From: CAIJXB01 sp964439595
GTDB lineage: Bacteria; Chlamydiota; Chlamydiia; Chlamydiales; Rhabdochlamydiaceae
Length of the DNA stretch: 64,000 bases
Reading direction: 5' to 3'
Assembly (NCBI GenBank): GCA_964439595.1
Contig: CAYTOK010000003.1
Coordinates: 1 to 64,000 of the forward strand
Of the stretch, positions 52,612 to 61,440 are shown piece after piece. A program made the position numbers and the translations under genes. The notes beneath the pieces were generated by a model, which made no database searches, was not told where the DNA came from, and was given only the letters and a program-made list of their open reading frames with translations. How positions within the stretch are numbered: position 1 is the stretch's first letter; every line of letters starts with the position of its first letter.

Positions 52612-52783
52612 AATTGTAAATATTTAATGTTGATAATGTAAATTATACAACTTATATGTATAAAAATCAATTTATTTTATGTTGTTTTAGTTTATGTATT
52701 TGATATTTAAGATTATGTATGTTTTTAATTTTGATTTCGCAGGAAGGAAGTTTTTAGACTTAGTGCCTGTGGGATAAGCCTCT

Positions 52784-53169
52784 TTATAGATTTTTTTCAG
52801 CAAAGATCGCCATTGCTTCTGCTAAAAACATAGCTAACTTTGGATGTTCTGGGTCATACTTTGTAAAAAATGGCTTCCGGTCTAGGTGGTATAGAGCTCT
52901 CCTAGGGTTGTGAAGGATTTTTGTCAGGAGTCCAAGAGCGGTTAACCCATTTGCACTTTCGTAGAGCTTCTAGAAAACTGCTACTTTAGAAGATTTCCTA
53001 GCTCTTGTATATAGGCGTTTAGCTTTTCTTGGCTCTCATCTCAATTATTTTTTGTTTGTATTTTATGGTTTTGGGCAGATTCTGTAAAAGAGGGATCTCG
53101 TCATAAAAATGGAGAGTTCTAATGCTAACTCCTGAAATTTCAGACAATTTTTTTTACCGTGTAATTCAT
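52784..53169 (-). pseudogene. Decayed MerR-family regulator with TipAS-like domain
   Basis: On the minus strand the start MNYTVKKIV is cut by TGA, and after a shift comes KLSEISGVSIRTLHFYDEI, the MerR helix-turn-helix and wing (compare TVKKLSE...SVRTLRYYDEIGLL). A helical linker fragment (ESQEKLNAYIQELGNLLK) follows in a second frame, then KPFFTKYDPEHPKLAMFLAEAMAIFAEKN, matching the C-terminal helix of TipAS drug-recognition domains (compare RF-x-x-Y-x-x-PGLAEFLREA). Frameshifts and a large internal deletion leave about half the normal length. Such regulators sense thiopeptide-like or other drugs in free-living bacteria. Confidence 0.65.
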
Positions 53170-53280
53170 CGCTTTCCTTTTTTTTAATATTCCTTTAATT
53201 TTAAAGGATGTGCTGAATATAAGGAATCACGTAACGTCATGCTCAAGAAAATTAATTAAAATAATAAATAGGAGGAAAAG

Positions 53281-53562
53281 GTGCCTTTTACAATGAGTGG
53301 AGATTGGATTCCCTCTGTATCTTCCAGTAACAACTCTCAAAAACCTGTGAAAGTTCGTTTGGTTAAAAAAGGAAAGAATATTCTTACCGTTATTTATCAT
53401 TTGAATATGACGGATGCCGAGATGGTGAATTTATCTTCTCGTCTTAAGAAAAAATTAGGATGTGGGGGAGCTGTAAAAGAGGGAGAGGTTATTGTTCAGG
53501 GGGATAAAGTGCATGAAGTAGTCTCATTTTTAGTCGCTTTAGGAATTAATCCTTCTAAGTAG
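53281..53562 (+). CDS. SUI1/eIF1-like (YciH-type) translation factor
   Basis: A 93-residue protein with a good AGGAGGAAAAG site before GTG 53281. The C-terminal SUI1 domain is clear: KVRLVKKGKNILTVIYHL, ADMVNLSSRLKKKLGCGGAVKEGE (the conserved K-K-x-G-C-G-G-x-V) and VIVQGDKVHEVVSFLVALG. Bacterial SUI1 proteins (YciH) bind the small ribosomal subunit and favour initiation at particular codons. The gene is intact but sits between a decayed MerR gene and a transposase relic. Start at ATG 53293 is the alternative. Confidence 0.88.
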   Translation: MPFTMSGDWIPSVSSSNNSQKPVKVRLVKKGKNILTVIYHLNMTDAEMVNLSSRLKKKLGCGGAVKEGEVIVQGDKVHEVVSFLVALGINPSK

Positions 53563-53604
53563 ATTAACTTTAATATAGAAATCCAAAAAAACTAAAGGGG
53601 AGGG

Positions 53605-53745
53605 AGGGTATGATAGGTCTTTTGTTACTAGAAGGAGCGCTGATTCCCTGTTCGGGAACAGCGCCGCTACTCTAGGTCTTCTTTGATTTCTCGATTTACT
53701 CTTTCTATCCCATTTGAAGTTCTTATTTTTCCGACCTTTGCCATT
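53605..53745 (-). pseudogene. IS256-family transposase C-terminal relic
   Basis: On the minus strand GKIRTSNGIERVNREIKEDLE is followed after a one-base shift by RVAALFPNRESALLLV. This matches the conserved end of mutator/IS256 transposases, which run RTTNGLERLNREIKRRTRV...FPNEASLLRLV. The rest of the element is gone. A strong dyad at 53637-53664 (GCGCTG...CAGCGC) lies inside the relic and comes from the coding sequence. Confidence 0.7.
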
Positions 53746-53818
53746 TAGTGCGCGTTGAGGATTTGAGAAAGTTTACTTTATTTGAAGTCGGAAAGATTCG
53801 TTTTCTAGTATACTCTTA

Positions 53819-56527
53819 CTAGAATCCAAAGCGTACTTCTCCCCCGTAGCTATGATCGCTATAGCCACCCTTGAACTCTCCATTGTAGTAAAGACCAACA
53901 GTTAAAAGATCATCTAACATAGATCCTGTCATACTTATACCGGGAGATACCAAACTACGGTTAGGGAAGTATCCTGTAACTGTAAATGGAACGCCTGTTC
54001 CTGTAAACTCTGCTGTGTAGTGAGAGCCTTTAATGCGCGTTTCTCTTACCCAGCTAATTTTTGGAGAGACTGTCCACTGGCTGCTTGCTATGCAAAAGCA
54101 TCCAGAGAAGTTGAGCCCAAGTTCATTTCTAAGTAAGATAGCATTACTTTTTCTAACGGAAAGATCTAGCTTACCGGCGCCATTTTCTTTAAAGGAGTTC
54201 TCTTTTTGTGCAATATATTCGAAAGAGTCAAAAGGCCTTATGGTAAAGCCTCTCCATCCTAAATTAATCCCTGTGTCTATGTGTGAAAGGATCTGGCTTC
54301 CCCCGTGTTTATTACTTGCTGTGAAATTTTCCACCTTTAAGAGGATATTTCTATGTTCATGGAAGCTGTTCCAGCTTCCAATAACAGAAGCATTAGCGTA
54401 GAACATCTGCCCCATAGCAGAAAAATAGAGTCCTCCGTAGCCACTTTTTGCAGTGCCGTTACCTTGGTTTTCTACCCATTTTACTTTAGAGTCTGTATAA
54501 GCTCCAAGAGCTCCTAGATAAAAGTAGTTAGCAAAATGATAGTCAGCACCTGTGACAACACCTGTCATGTTATTGTGGTACCCAACTTGTGGGCTTTCTG
54601 CATAGGTATTAGAGTGCTGACTTAAAGAGTCTCCCATGCCATTTACCCACACGTGGAACGAGTCTACCTCATTTTGGCATGTACGCTCTATAGTTTGGCT
54701 TTTATCAGCTTCCTTTGCCTTGTCTATTTTATAACAATTTACTCTATCGAGCTCTCTTTGTAACCGCAAGCTTAAGGTGTCTTGTACCTTTACGACATTA
54801 GTTTCCTGTGCAATAGTCATTCCTTTAAAAAAAGCTGGTTGCATCTGAGTTAATGCAGAGGATATTTGTTCTTTTGTAGCTAAAGTTAAAACGCTGATAG
54901 CCGGAAGAAATGCGGAAGAGGCACTTGCTGAAGAACCTATTTTATCAATAGCCTGCGCTACGCTTTTAGCATTGCCGGTTAGCCCTAAAGAAGTCAGAGG
55001 ATTATATGTGATAGTTACAGTAGCGCTATTAGGTCCATAGGCAACGGTCCCAGTAATCCAAAGAGAATTTGATCTTATAGAGGAAAAGGTTCCTGATCTG
55101 CTACCATAATTGAGGAATGTATCCACGGTTCCTCCTGGGATAAAATCAGGGCCGAAGTCTAGATCTAATATGGCTCCGGGATCAAGAGTTAACGAATCCG
55201 AGACAGTCAGCAAAGAACTTGCCGTACCATCTAGAAAAATTACGGTCTGTCCATTTGGTTCTATTTCTAGATTGGTAAACGTCATCTGCCCAATAGACTG
55301 GCCTGTGTAGTTTACTCCTCCATCTTTAACAGTTACCGTTCCATTCACGGTCATGCTGCCATTTAAGAGCCCAAAAACGGTAATATTCCCATTAATTATC
55401 GAAGTCGTCGCGCTATTTCCTGTTAATGTACTATCTTTTGCTATTGTTACTGTCCCCACTCCGCCGCTTTTATATAAGGTAGTATTAGTTTCTAGTATAG
55501 TGGTTCCTGCTGTAATATCCGTAATTCCAGTATACTGTTTACTTGATCCTTTTAGTAATAAAGTTCCGGTTCCTTTTTTAATTATTCCTCCATTTCCAGA
55601 AAATGCACCGGAAAATACGGCAGTGGCTGCAGAACCGACATCTATAATATTTGTTCCTGTATTCAGAACTATTGGATTAGAAATTGTTGTAGAAAAAGGA
55701 GTAAGAAGGCTGCCTCCAGAGCTTTGAAAGTAAATAGTCTTATCTGAGTCTAAAGAAATTTGAGATGCGTTAAATTTCAAAGAACCATTTTCTAAATAAA
55801 TGGAGCCGTTTCCTCCAATGGATTTAGTGAAATCTAGAGTAATATCTTTAATTATTAGGTTTTTTGTATTAGAAATATCTCCAGTAGAAGTGATTTTCGA
55901 CTGAAACATTCCGTTACTTGAAATTGTTCCTTCTAGCTTGCTTCCTGCTACTGAAAATGAGTTGGTAAGTACTAAATTCATATTAGGGCCCAAGCTAAAA
56001 AGAGTTTCTGTATCAGGGCTGCTATCATTATTTTGAATAATTCCATCGTAGTATTTTGGGAATGGGGTTTGCTGGTTTTCTACAGCCCCACTTAAAAAGT
56101 AAACCTTCCCATTGCGATTATCTAAAACGTCCATGTTGGTAATGTATGCATTAGCAGCTATCGTAACAGAAGAGGTATCTGCTATTAAAATTCCAGCGCC
56201 TTCTTCTATTTTTAATTCGCTTATGGATATATTAGAAGACCCCCCTCCTGTATAAATAAAGTATTTTGTTGCGCCTTTTATTGTTTCGCCATTATCTCCT
56301 ACGATGTTTAATGTCTGACCTGAACAGGTAATTTGCGCAGCATTTTCAGAAAAATATAGATCGTCTTTTATATTGATAGTTCCAGGCCCACCGTTTTTAT
56401 TAAAATAAACTATACTGTCATTATAAGATTGTGGGGTGGATACAGTTTGATCCCAAGCTGCAAGCTTCTCGCTCATACAACTTAAACAAAGTAAAGATCC
56501 TAAAATTATTTGGCTTGTTTTTCTCAT
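53819..56527 (-). CDS. Autotransporter (type V secretion) protein
   Basis: A 902-residue protein with signal peptide (MRKTSQIILGSLLCLSCMSEKLAA), a repeat-rich passenger (about 25-600) with autotransporter-associated strand repeats such as IIKKGTGTLLLKGSSKQYTG and TTLYKSGGVGTVTIAKDSTLTG, and a C-terminal beta-barrel (about 640-902) ending in the usual aromatic GGEVRFGF. It should insert in the outer membrane and expose the passenger as an adhesin. It is not a chlamydial Pmp: GGAI or FxxN repeats are not prominent. An AGGGAG site sits six nt before ATG 56527; an upstream frame to 56620 is not needed. Confidence 0.85.
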   Translation of the reverse strand: MRKTSQIILGSLLCLSCMSEKLAAWDQTVSTPQSYNDSIVYFNKNGGPGTINIKDDLYFSENAAQITCSGQTLNIVGDNGETIKGATKYFIYTGGGSSNISISELKIEEGAGILIADTSSVTIAANAYITNMDVLDNRNGKVYFLSGAVENQQTPFPKYYDGIIQNNDSSPDTETLFSLGPNMNLVLTNSFSVAGSKLEGTISSNGMFQSKITSTGDISNTKNLIIKDITLDFTKSIGGNGSIYLENGSLKFNASQISLDSDKTIYFQSSGGSLLTPFSTTISNPIVLNTGTNIIDVGSAATAVFSGAFSGNGGIIKKGTGTLLLKGSSKQYTGITDITAGTTILETNTTLYKSGGVGTVTIAKDSTLTGNSATTSIINGNITVFGLLNGSMTVNGTVTVKDGGVNYTGQSIGQMTFTNLEIEPNGQTVIFLDGTASSLLTVSDSLTLDPGAILDLDFGPDFIPGGTVDTFLNYGSRSGTFSSIRSNSLWITGTVAYGPNSATVTITYNPLTSLGLTGNAKSVAQAIDKIGSSASASSAFLPAISVLTLATKEQISSALTQMQPAFFKGMTIAQETNVVKVQDTLSLRLQRELDRVNCYKIDKAKEADKSQTIERTCQNEVDSFHVWVNGMGDSLSQHSNTYAESPQVGYHNNMTGVVTGADYHFANYFYLGALGAYTDSKVKWVENQGNGTAKSGYGGLYFSAMGQMFYANASVIGSWNSFHEHRNILLKVENFTASNKHGGSQILSHIDTGINLGWRGFTIRPFDSFEYIAQKENSFKENGAGKLDLSVRKSNAILLRNELGLNFSGCFCIASSQWTVSPKISWVRETRIKGSHYTAEFTGTGVPFTVTGYFPNRSLVSPGISMTGSMLDDLLTVGLYYNGEFKGGYSDHSYGGEVRFGF

Positions 56528-56712
56528 ATTCATCTCCCTGTTAAAGATCATTTTGTATAAAATTAAAATAATAATAGCAAGGATTTTTGTAATACACATA
56601 ACTTTGCCCTGACAAGACAAGAATATGTGATTGTCACTACCAAAGCTTCGCGTTCTTGGGCTTTAGCAAATCGCTAAACCTGGAATTCTCTGGTTATTAG
56701 CTGTTTGTGTAT

Positions 56713-57471
56713 TTATTTTTTTACTGAAATTGCCGACTCAGCGAGGGATCCTGTATAGTTATAGGATCCAGCGTGTGTTAAGTTAATTCGTGGTAAAATA
56801 CCTATTTTTCCGCCCATGTTCCTGACCTCTTTGCAGAACATATAGTCTTCTGCTAAGTATAGATTTGTCTCAGGATCTATTCCTGCGTCAAAAAATGCAT
56901 GTATTTTTCGTGTTTCATGGGTGTAGGACTTTTCTGGATAAGTTTTTATGTGAGTTTCTAATGTCTTTCTAGGAATCATCATAAATCCTGTTCCTGCTTC
57001 TGCTACTTCTACTAGGGATTCTGGATTAAAGGTAAAAGAAGTCCCTTGTTTGGGATTAAAAGTGAACTGATTTCCTGCTAAAGGGAGCTCTAGTGAATTT
57101 TGACATGTGTCTTTTTTTGCCGTTTGAAGAACCCTATTCCAGTCGATCATTTTTTTAGGGTAAACCCCTGCTAAGACGCTGTATGGATTTGCTGTATTTT
57201 TAAGAAAAAAAGAGAGCATGGTTAAAACATCCTGGGCATGAAATCCTATATCAGAGTCGATGAAAAGTAGATGGGTGCAATCTGACTGTAAAAACTGATC
57301 GGCGCAGTTATTGCGAGCTCTTTGGATTAGACTTTCGTTATATATGACCTGTAATTGGGCTGTGATATTTTCTTTTAAGCAAAGAGTAAGTAAGTTTGCC
57401 AGGCTAATGGCGTAAATGCCGTGACACATTCCGCCATACATAGGAGTTGCTATAAATAGTTTAGCTTTCAT
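56713..57471 (-). CDS. GT-A type glycosyltransferase-like protein
   Basis: About 252 residues. The N-terminal half has the layout of a Rossmann-like sugar transferase: KLFIATPMYGG, VIYNESLIQRARNNCADQFL and CTHLLFIDSDIGF, where Asp-Ser-Asp is the metal/donor-binding DxD motif. The second half includes FDAGIDPETNLYLAEDYMFCKEVR, with a Glu-Asp of the type used as general base. Family 2-like or phage-type glycosyltransferase is likely; the substrate is unknown. ATG 57471 is chosen over GTG 57480. Confidence 0.65.
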   Translation of the reverse strand: MKAKLFIATPMYGGMCHGIYAISLANLLTLCLKENITAQLQVIYNESLIQRARNNCADQFLQSDCTHLLFIDSDIGFHAQDVLTMLSFFLKNTANPYSVLAGVYPKKMIDWNRVLQTAKKDTCQNSLELPLAGNQFTFNPKQGTSFTFNPESLVEVAEAGTGFMMIPRKTLETHIKTYPEKSYTHETRKIHAFFDAGIDPETNLYLAEDYMFCKEVRNMGGKIGILPRINLTHAGSYNYTGSLAESAISVKK

Positions 57472-57631
57472 TTTTTTCACAGTATTACAAGAAGTACTGT
57501 CTCCTCTCTTATTAACATGATTTTAAGTGTTTCTACTAAAATTTAATGTTAGATAATAAAAGAATTTGTTTGCAAACTTTCTTTTTTTATTTTATTTAAT
57601 AGTAAATGATGTGTTTGTTTTAAAAGTGGAG

Positions 57632-57671
57632 TTAAGCCTTAAATGGCAGCGCTTGGGGCGCTTTGGCTTAA
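57632..57671. other. Stem-loop in the intergenic region before the nucleotide transporter
   Basis: The outer arms TTAAGCC and GGCTTAA enclose an inner AGCGC / GCGCT hairpin (loop TTGGG). Directly after it, GGCAGC (57683 region) and GGCTGC (57711 region) are inverted copies. No start codon or T tail accompanies it. It could be a small RNA or an mRNA leader. Confidence 0.4.
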
Positions 57672-57880
57672 AGAGTGCATGGTGGCAGCTTTTTCTGGGT
57701 TTTTAAGGTGGCTGCTTTGATAAAAGGCTCTAAATCTGCAAGACGTAGGTTTTTAAGGAATTTTTAGCATGACTCTAATTCGTGTTATCGATTTGAAATA
57801 TCAAATACATTGATAATACAAACAAAAGGCAGTGAGGCATGATATGAATTTGAAAGTAAATGTAACAGAGAGGTTCTCTA
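57672..57880 (+). promoter_or_regulatory. Leader/promoter region of the nucleotide transporter
   Basis: No gene seen. TTATCGATTTGA (57783-57794) and TCAAATACATTGATAA (57799-57814) form a nested dyad (TTATC/GATAA outside, ATTTGA/TCAAAT inside). AGAGAGG lies 8-9 nt before the ATG at 57881. Confidence 0.45.
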
Positions 57881-59281
57881 ATGGATAAATCAAGTAAGGT
57901 GTTGTCGTTTTTTCAACATGTATGTCGTTTTAATTTTGGGATGTTTGAAAGGGAAGAATTTAAGAAATTTATTAGAATGGGGGTGATTTTTGCTCTTATT
58001 ATCGGAGTTTATTGGACGCTGCGTCCTTTGAAAGATGCTGTTTTTATTCAACTCGTGGGAAAGCTGCAATTGCCTTTTGCTAAAACGATATCTGTTATAG
58101 CTTTACTTCCTTTAGTTATGTTTTATACCAAGCTTTTAGAAAAAACATCGCGTGAAAGAATGCTTTTTATCCTGCCTTGTTTTTATGGGATTTCTATTTT
58201 GTGTTTTAGCGTTCTTATGTTTTTCACACAGGGATCGCCTGAAGAGCTTGCTGCAAGATCCTCTTCTTTACTTGTTGCTGCAAAGGTCTTGGGGTATGTT
58301 TGGTATCTTTTTGTTGAGAGCTTTGGTTCGTTAGTTGTGGCTCTTTTTTGGGCTTTTGCTACAGATACTACTGAGCCTGCATCAGCTAAAAGGGGATTCC
58401 CTTTAGTAGTTGCTATAGGGCAGGTGGGTGGGATTATATGTCCTTTTGGAATAGGAGGGATGCCTCATCGCCTGGGTTTCACTACTGATTTTTCTTCTAT
58501 GGCCTGCCTTGGGATACTTACTTTGCTCATTATCCCGCTTGTTCGGTATTTTTTACGAGCGACTCCAGAAAAATTATTGACAGCATTTGATGGAGATAAA
58601 GAGGAGTTAAAAGAAGAAGAGCCTGGGTTTTTAGAGGGTTTACGCCTTTTACTGAAAAATAAGTATCTTTTGGGGATATTTGCAGCTAACTTTATCTATG
58701 AAGTTGTTGTTACAATTTTTGATTTTAATTTTAAAATTGCGGCAGGCTCCGAATACTCAGGGGTTGCTCTTAGCAACTATTTAAGTATTTATGGATCTAG
58801 CGTGAACATCATTTCCTTGGCTTGTTTGCTTTTGGGTATTAGTAATGTTACTCGATTCTTAGGAGTAGGGGTTGCTTTAGCTGCTATGCCTGTAATTGTA
58901 GGTATTGCTCTTTTAGGGTTTTTAAGCATGGATACACTGTCTTTTCTTTTTGCTCTCATGGTCGGATCTAAGGCTATTAATTATGCATTAAATGGGCCTG
59001 CTTTAAAGCAGTTATATATTCCTACAACACCTGATGTGAAATTTAAAGCGCAGGCTTGGATAGAAACATTTGGCTCTAGAACTTCTAAACAAACCGGTTC
59101 TATGTTTAATATGTCTTTAGCTCCTTTGCAAGCTGCATTTGGCGCTGTAGTGGGAAAAGGGCATTATTTGATGTTAAGCGGCTTTGTTTGCTTCCCTTTA
59201 CTTGCTCTTTGGTTTATAGTTGCAATTTTCTTAGGAAAGTCATTTAAGAAAGCTATTAAAGACAAAACTATGATTTGTTAG
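57881..59281 (+). CDS. TLC-family nucleotide transporter (ATP/ADP translocase-like)
   Basis: A 466-residue protein with about eleven to twelve membrane helices. The N-terminus FGMFEREEFKKFIRMGVIFALIIGVYWTLRPLKDAVFIQLVG is the family signature: a short basic segment and RPLKD in helix 1. These transporters import host ATP in exchange for ADP, or carry other nucleotides or NAD, and are diagnostic of obligate intracellular bacteria. It is somewhat shorter than the usual 490-540 residues. Residues that set substrate choice cannot be read by eye, so the cargo is open. A stem-loop terminator follows. Confidence 0.9.
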   Translation: MDKSSKVLSFFQHVCRFNFGMFEREEFKKFIRMGVIFALIIGVYWTLRPLKDAVFIQLVGKLQLPFAKTISVIALLPLVMFYTKLLEKTSRERMLFILPCFYGISILCFSVLMFFTQGSPEELAARSSSLLVAAKVLGYVWYLFVESFGSLVVALFWAFATDTTEPASAKRGFPLVVAIGQVGGIICPFGIGGMPHRLGFTTDFSSMACLGILTLLIIPLVRYFLRATPEKLLTAFDGDKEELKEEEPGFLEGLRLLLKNKYLLGIFAANFIYEVVVTIFDFNFKIAAGSEYSGVALSNYLSIYGSSVNIISLACLLLGISNVTRFLGVGVALAAMPVIVGIALLGFLSMDTLSFLFALMVGSKAINYALNGPALKQLYIPTTPDVKFKAQAWIETFGSRTSKQTGSMFNMSLAPLQAAFGAVVGKGHYLMLSGFVCFPLLALWFIVAIFLGKSFKKAIKDKTMIC

Positions 59282-59292
59282 AGGAATCTCAG

Positions 59293-59341
59293 AGACACAC
59301 GCCAGCTTCGTTTTGTAAAGAGAGGTTAGCGTGTGCTTTTT
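59293..59341 (+). terminator. Stem-loop terminator, related to the element at 1-46
   Basis: CACACGC (59296-59302) pairs with GCGTGTG (59329-59335), a second inner stem starting CTTCG (59307) pairs imperfectly with AGAGG, and CTTTTTTAC follows. The minus strand of 1-46 shares GACACACGC, CTTCGT and GTTAG-x-GTG, and the same stem plan. Confidence 0.65.
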
Positions 59342-59374
59342 TACATTTGGATTAAAAGGTAAGTAATTTATCAA

Positions 59375-60124
59375 ATGAAAGAGTTTTATACGAAATGGTC
59401 TGATCGAACTTTTCCTCTCCAAGAAAAAGGCGTTTTGGTTGCGTCTGATAGTACGCAAGAGTGGCTTCTTCCTTGGTGGTTTGAAAACTACCAAAAACAT
59501 AATGACTTACCTGTTTGTTTTGTGGATTTTGGGTTATCTGCTCCAATGAAGGCTTGGTGTAAAAGCAAAGGGGATTATATCTATTTAGAGGTTCCCGATG
59601 TATTTGTAGCAGAGAAAAAGGTTTGTACAGAGTCAGATATTCTTCTTTGGGAAGAAGGGTACGGTAAAAGCTTTTGGGAAAGTAGAAATGCTTGGTTTAA
59701 AAAACCTTTAGCTTGTCTTCAATCTTGTTATCAAAAAACCCTTTGGGTTGATTCTGATTGCGAAATTAGGGGATCACTTAAGCCTCTTTTTTCTATGGAA
59801 ATTCCTTTTTCTGGAATGATGGTTAACCAAGATTTGGAAGTTAATAGTGGGGTTATTCTTTTTGTTTACCGATCTTGTTTAATCGAAAAGTGGGCGAGAC
59901 TTTCTTTGGAAAACAACAAACATTATAGAGGGGACCAAGATATTTTAGCAGATCTTCTTAAAAAGCAAGAAGCTGCTAATCTTCCTCTTATTTATAATCA
60001 TTCTCGGTTATTGGAGGATGTTCCAAATGTTGTTGTTAAGCATTGGCATGGAGCAAATGGTAAAACTGTAATTGCTCATCAAATACATAAAAAAAATCTA
60101 GAGATTTTCGATTTTAGTAATTAG
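59375..60124 (+). CDS. Glycosyltransferase, GT8-like
   Basis: A 249-residue enzyme. Three blocks support a GT8-like fold: KTLWVDSDCEIRGSLKPLF with Asp-Ser-Asp as metal-binding DxD, DLEVNSGVILFVY, and GDQDILADLL followed by a late His (KHWHGANGK). GT8 enzymes transfer hexoses from UDP-sugars, e.g. in lipopolysaccharide or glycogenin reactions. The acceptor is unknown. Starts at ATG 59375 just after the terminator, so it has its own promoter or a processed leader. Confidence 0.7.
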   Translation: MKEFYTKWSDRTFPLQEKGVLVASDSTQEWLLPWWFENYQKHNDLPVCFVDFGLSAPMKAWCKSKGDYIYLEVPDVFVAEKKVCTESDILLWEEGYGKSFWESRNAWFKKPLACLQSCYQKTLWVDSDCEIRGSLKPLFSMEIPFSGMMVNQDLEVNSGVILFVYRSCLIEKWARLSLENNKHYRGDQDILADLLKKQEAANLPLIYNHSRLLEDVPNVVVKHWHGANGKTVIAHQIHKKNLEIFDFSN

Positions 60125-60340
60125 TAATTACTGCATTTTTTTGCCTATTTTATAAGAAAGGTGGGTGTAGGTAGTTTGTAGATTTTTTAATCGTTTTATT
60201 TTAAAGTTTGAAATCCTTCGTGGGTTGCGTTATAGTCTGAGTCTTAGAAAGATCATAGAATTATTTACAGTAAAATAGGGCTTTTAAAAGTTTTTAAGAA
60301 CCTTTAAGTGATTGAACCTGATTTTTTTTATTGGAGAAAT

Positions 60341-61375
60341 ATGCAAGTTACTAGCAGTACCTACATGATGTTTTCAGATTACCTTATGGGGAAGTCTTTG
60401 GAATGCCAAAAAGCTGATAGAAGACTAATTTCTTATGCGCGTATGCTGATTCCTTCGCCTATAATAAGAACTGGAGGGAGTTTTTTTTCAGGTTCAGCTG
60501 AGGCTATTGCCATGGAATCTTGTGGCAGTTGTTGTGCAAAAATCCAAAATACCGTGTATGAAATTTTGGGTAGAATGAATTTTAATGGGTTAAAATCTGT
60601 TTGTAAATTGATTAAAAAAATCGAGAAAAAAGATTCTTCCTCAAATCTAGATTGTTTAGGTGAAAAAAGGGGGGGGTCTTGTGTTGAGCAAACACAAATT
60701 GTTTTAGCTGAAATTAAGAAAAAACATGGTGTTGTAGGGCAGTTTTTAGCGGCAAAAGACTCTTTGGGTTATGTTCATCATGCTAATGCCATGATTACAT
60801 GTACGGATGGTGTTTTACTTGTTGATATTAGGTTAGGTGCCCCAGGTAGGTTGTTTGCTATTCCTTTTGGAGGGGAATTTCAACCTAGTAAGCGTGTGCG
60901 TTTTATTGCAGCTGCGAGCCCGGATCAACAACCGATTGTAACTCAAATATTTTTAAATCAGGCAGGAGAGGAGGAGGATCGTCATGGTTTATATAGTAAC
61001 ATTGAAAATGCTGCTGAGATTATTAATAAAACATATGTTGCTCATAGATCTGCGGATGTTCCAATTACTGTTTACAAGGAAAGTAACCCAGGAGAAACTT
61101 TAAAAAGTATTAAAGTCTTTTTGCGCGAAGAGGGGATTATTTTAACAAACAATAGGTTGAAAACTTTTACTAAAATGCCTTTTAGTGATGTTTTACATCG
61201 TAAGTTTTTACAAGACCTTACAGAATTTATGGGAGATGATTTTGTGTTTAGCCCCCAAGAGATATATGACCAAATTCTTACTGTAGTTTGCCAAGCGAAA
61301 AGGATTGTTGGGTTATTTGCAAGTGAAAGAAAAGAATTTGATGAAAAAGTAAAGAATAAGCAAACTGACAACTAA
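60341..61375 (+). CDS. NAT-like/transglutaminase-fold protein (Cys-His-Asp triad)
   Basis: A 344-residue protein of unlabelled function. The middle resembles arylamine N-acetyltransferases: RGGSCVEQTQ with Cys114 (NAT has RGGYCFE-x-N), HHANAMIT with His147, and GVLLVDIRLGAPGRLFAIPF with Asp162; the 15-residue His-Asp spacing equals that of the NAT family. It may use acetyl-CoA or act as a cysteine peptidase/transglutaminase instead. N- and C-terminal regions are unrelated; the N-terminal part has CGSCC (61-65). TTGGAGAAAT places ATG 60341; the frame is open to GTG 60308. Neighbours give no clue. Confidence 0.55.
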   Translation: MQVTSSTYMMFSDYLMGKSLECQKADRRLISYARMLIPSPIIRTGGSFFSGSAEAIAMESCGSCCAKIQNTVYEILGRMNFNGLKSVCKLIKKIEKKDSSSNLDCLGEKRGGSCVEQTQIVLAEIKKKHGVVGQFLAAKDSLGYVHHANAMITCTDGVLLVDIRLGAPGRLFAIPFGGEFQPSKRVRFIAAASPDQQPIVTQIFLNQAGEEEDRHGLYSNIENAAEIINKTYVAHRSADVPITVYKESNPGETLKSIKVFLREEGIILTNNRLKTFTKMPFSDVLHRKFLQDLTEFMGDDFVFSPQEIYDQILTVVCQAKRIVGLFASERKEFDEKVKNKQTDN

Positions 61376-61440
61376 AAAAGCATGTTTTTCTCTTCTTACT
61401 TTCTGTTATTCTTGCATTTTCTTACTTTTTAAGGAGTTCT

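Noticed and set aside
53637..53664. Strong hairpin GCGCTG...CAGCGC as a terminator
   Set aside because: No T run follows, and the sequence is explained as part of the IS256 transposase relic.
54033..55727. Plus-strand frames inside the autotransporter gene
   Set aside because: Antisense shadows of repeat-rich coding sequence.
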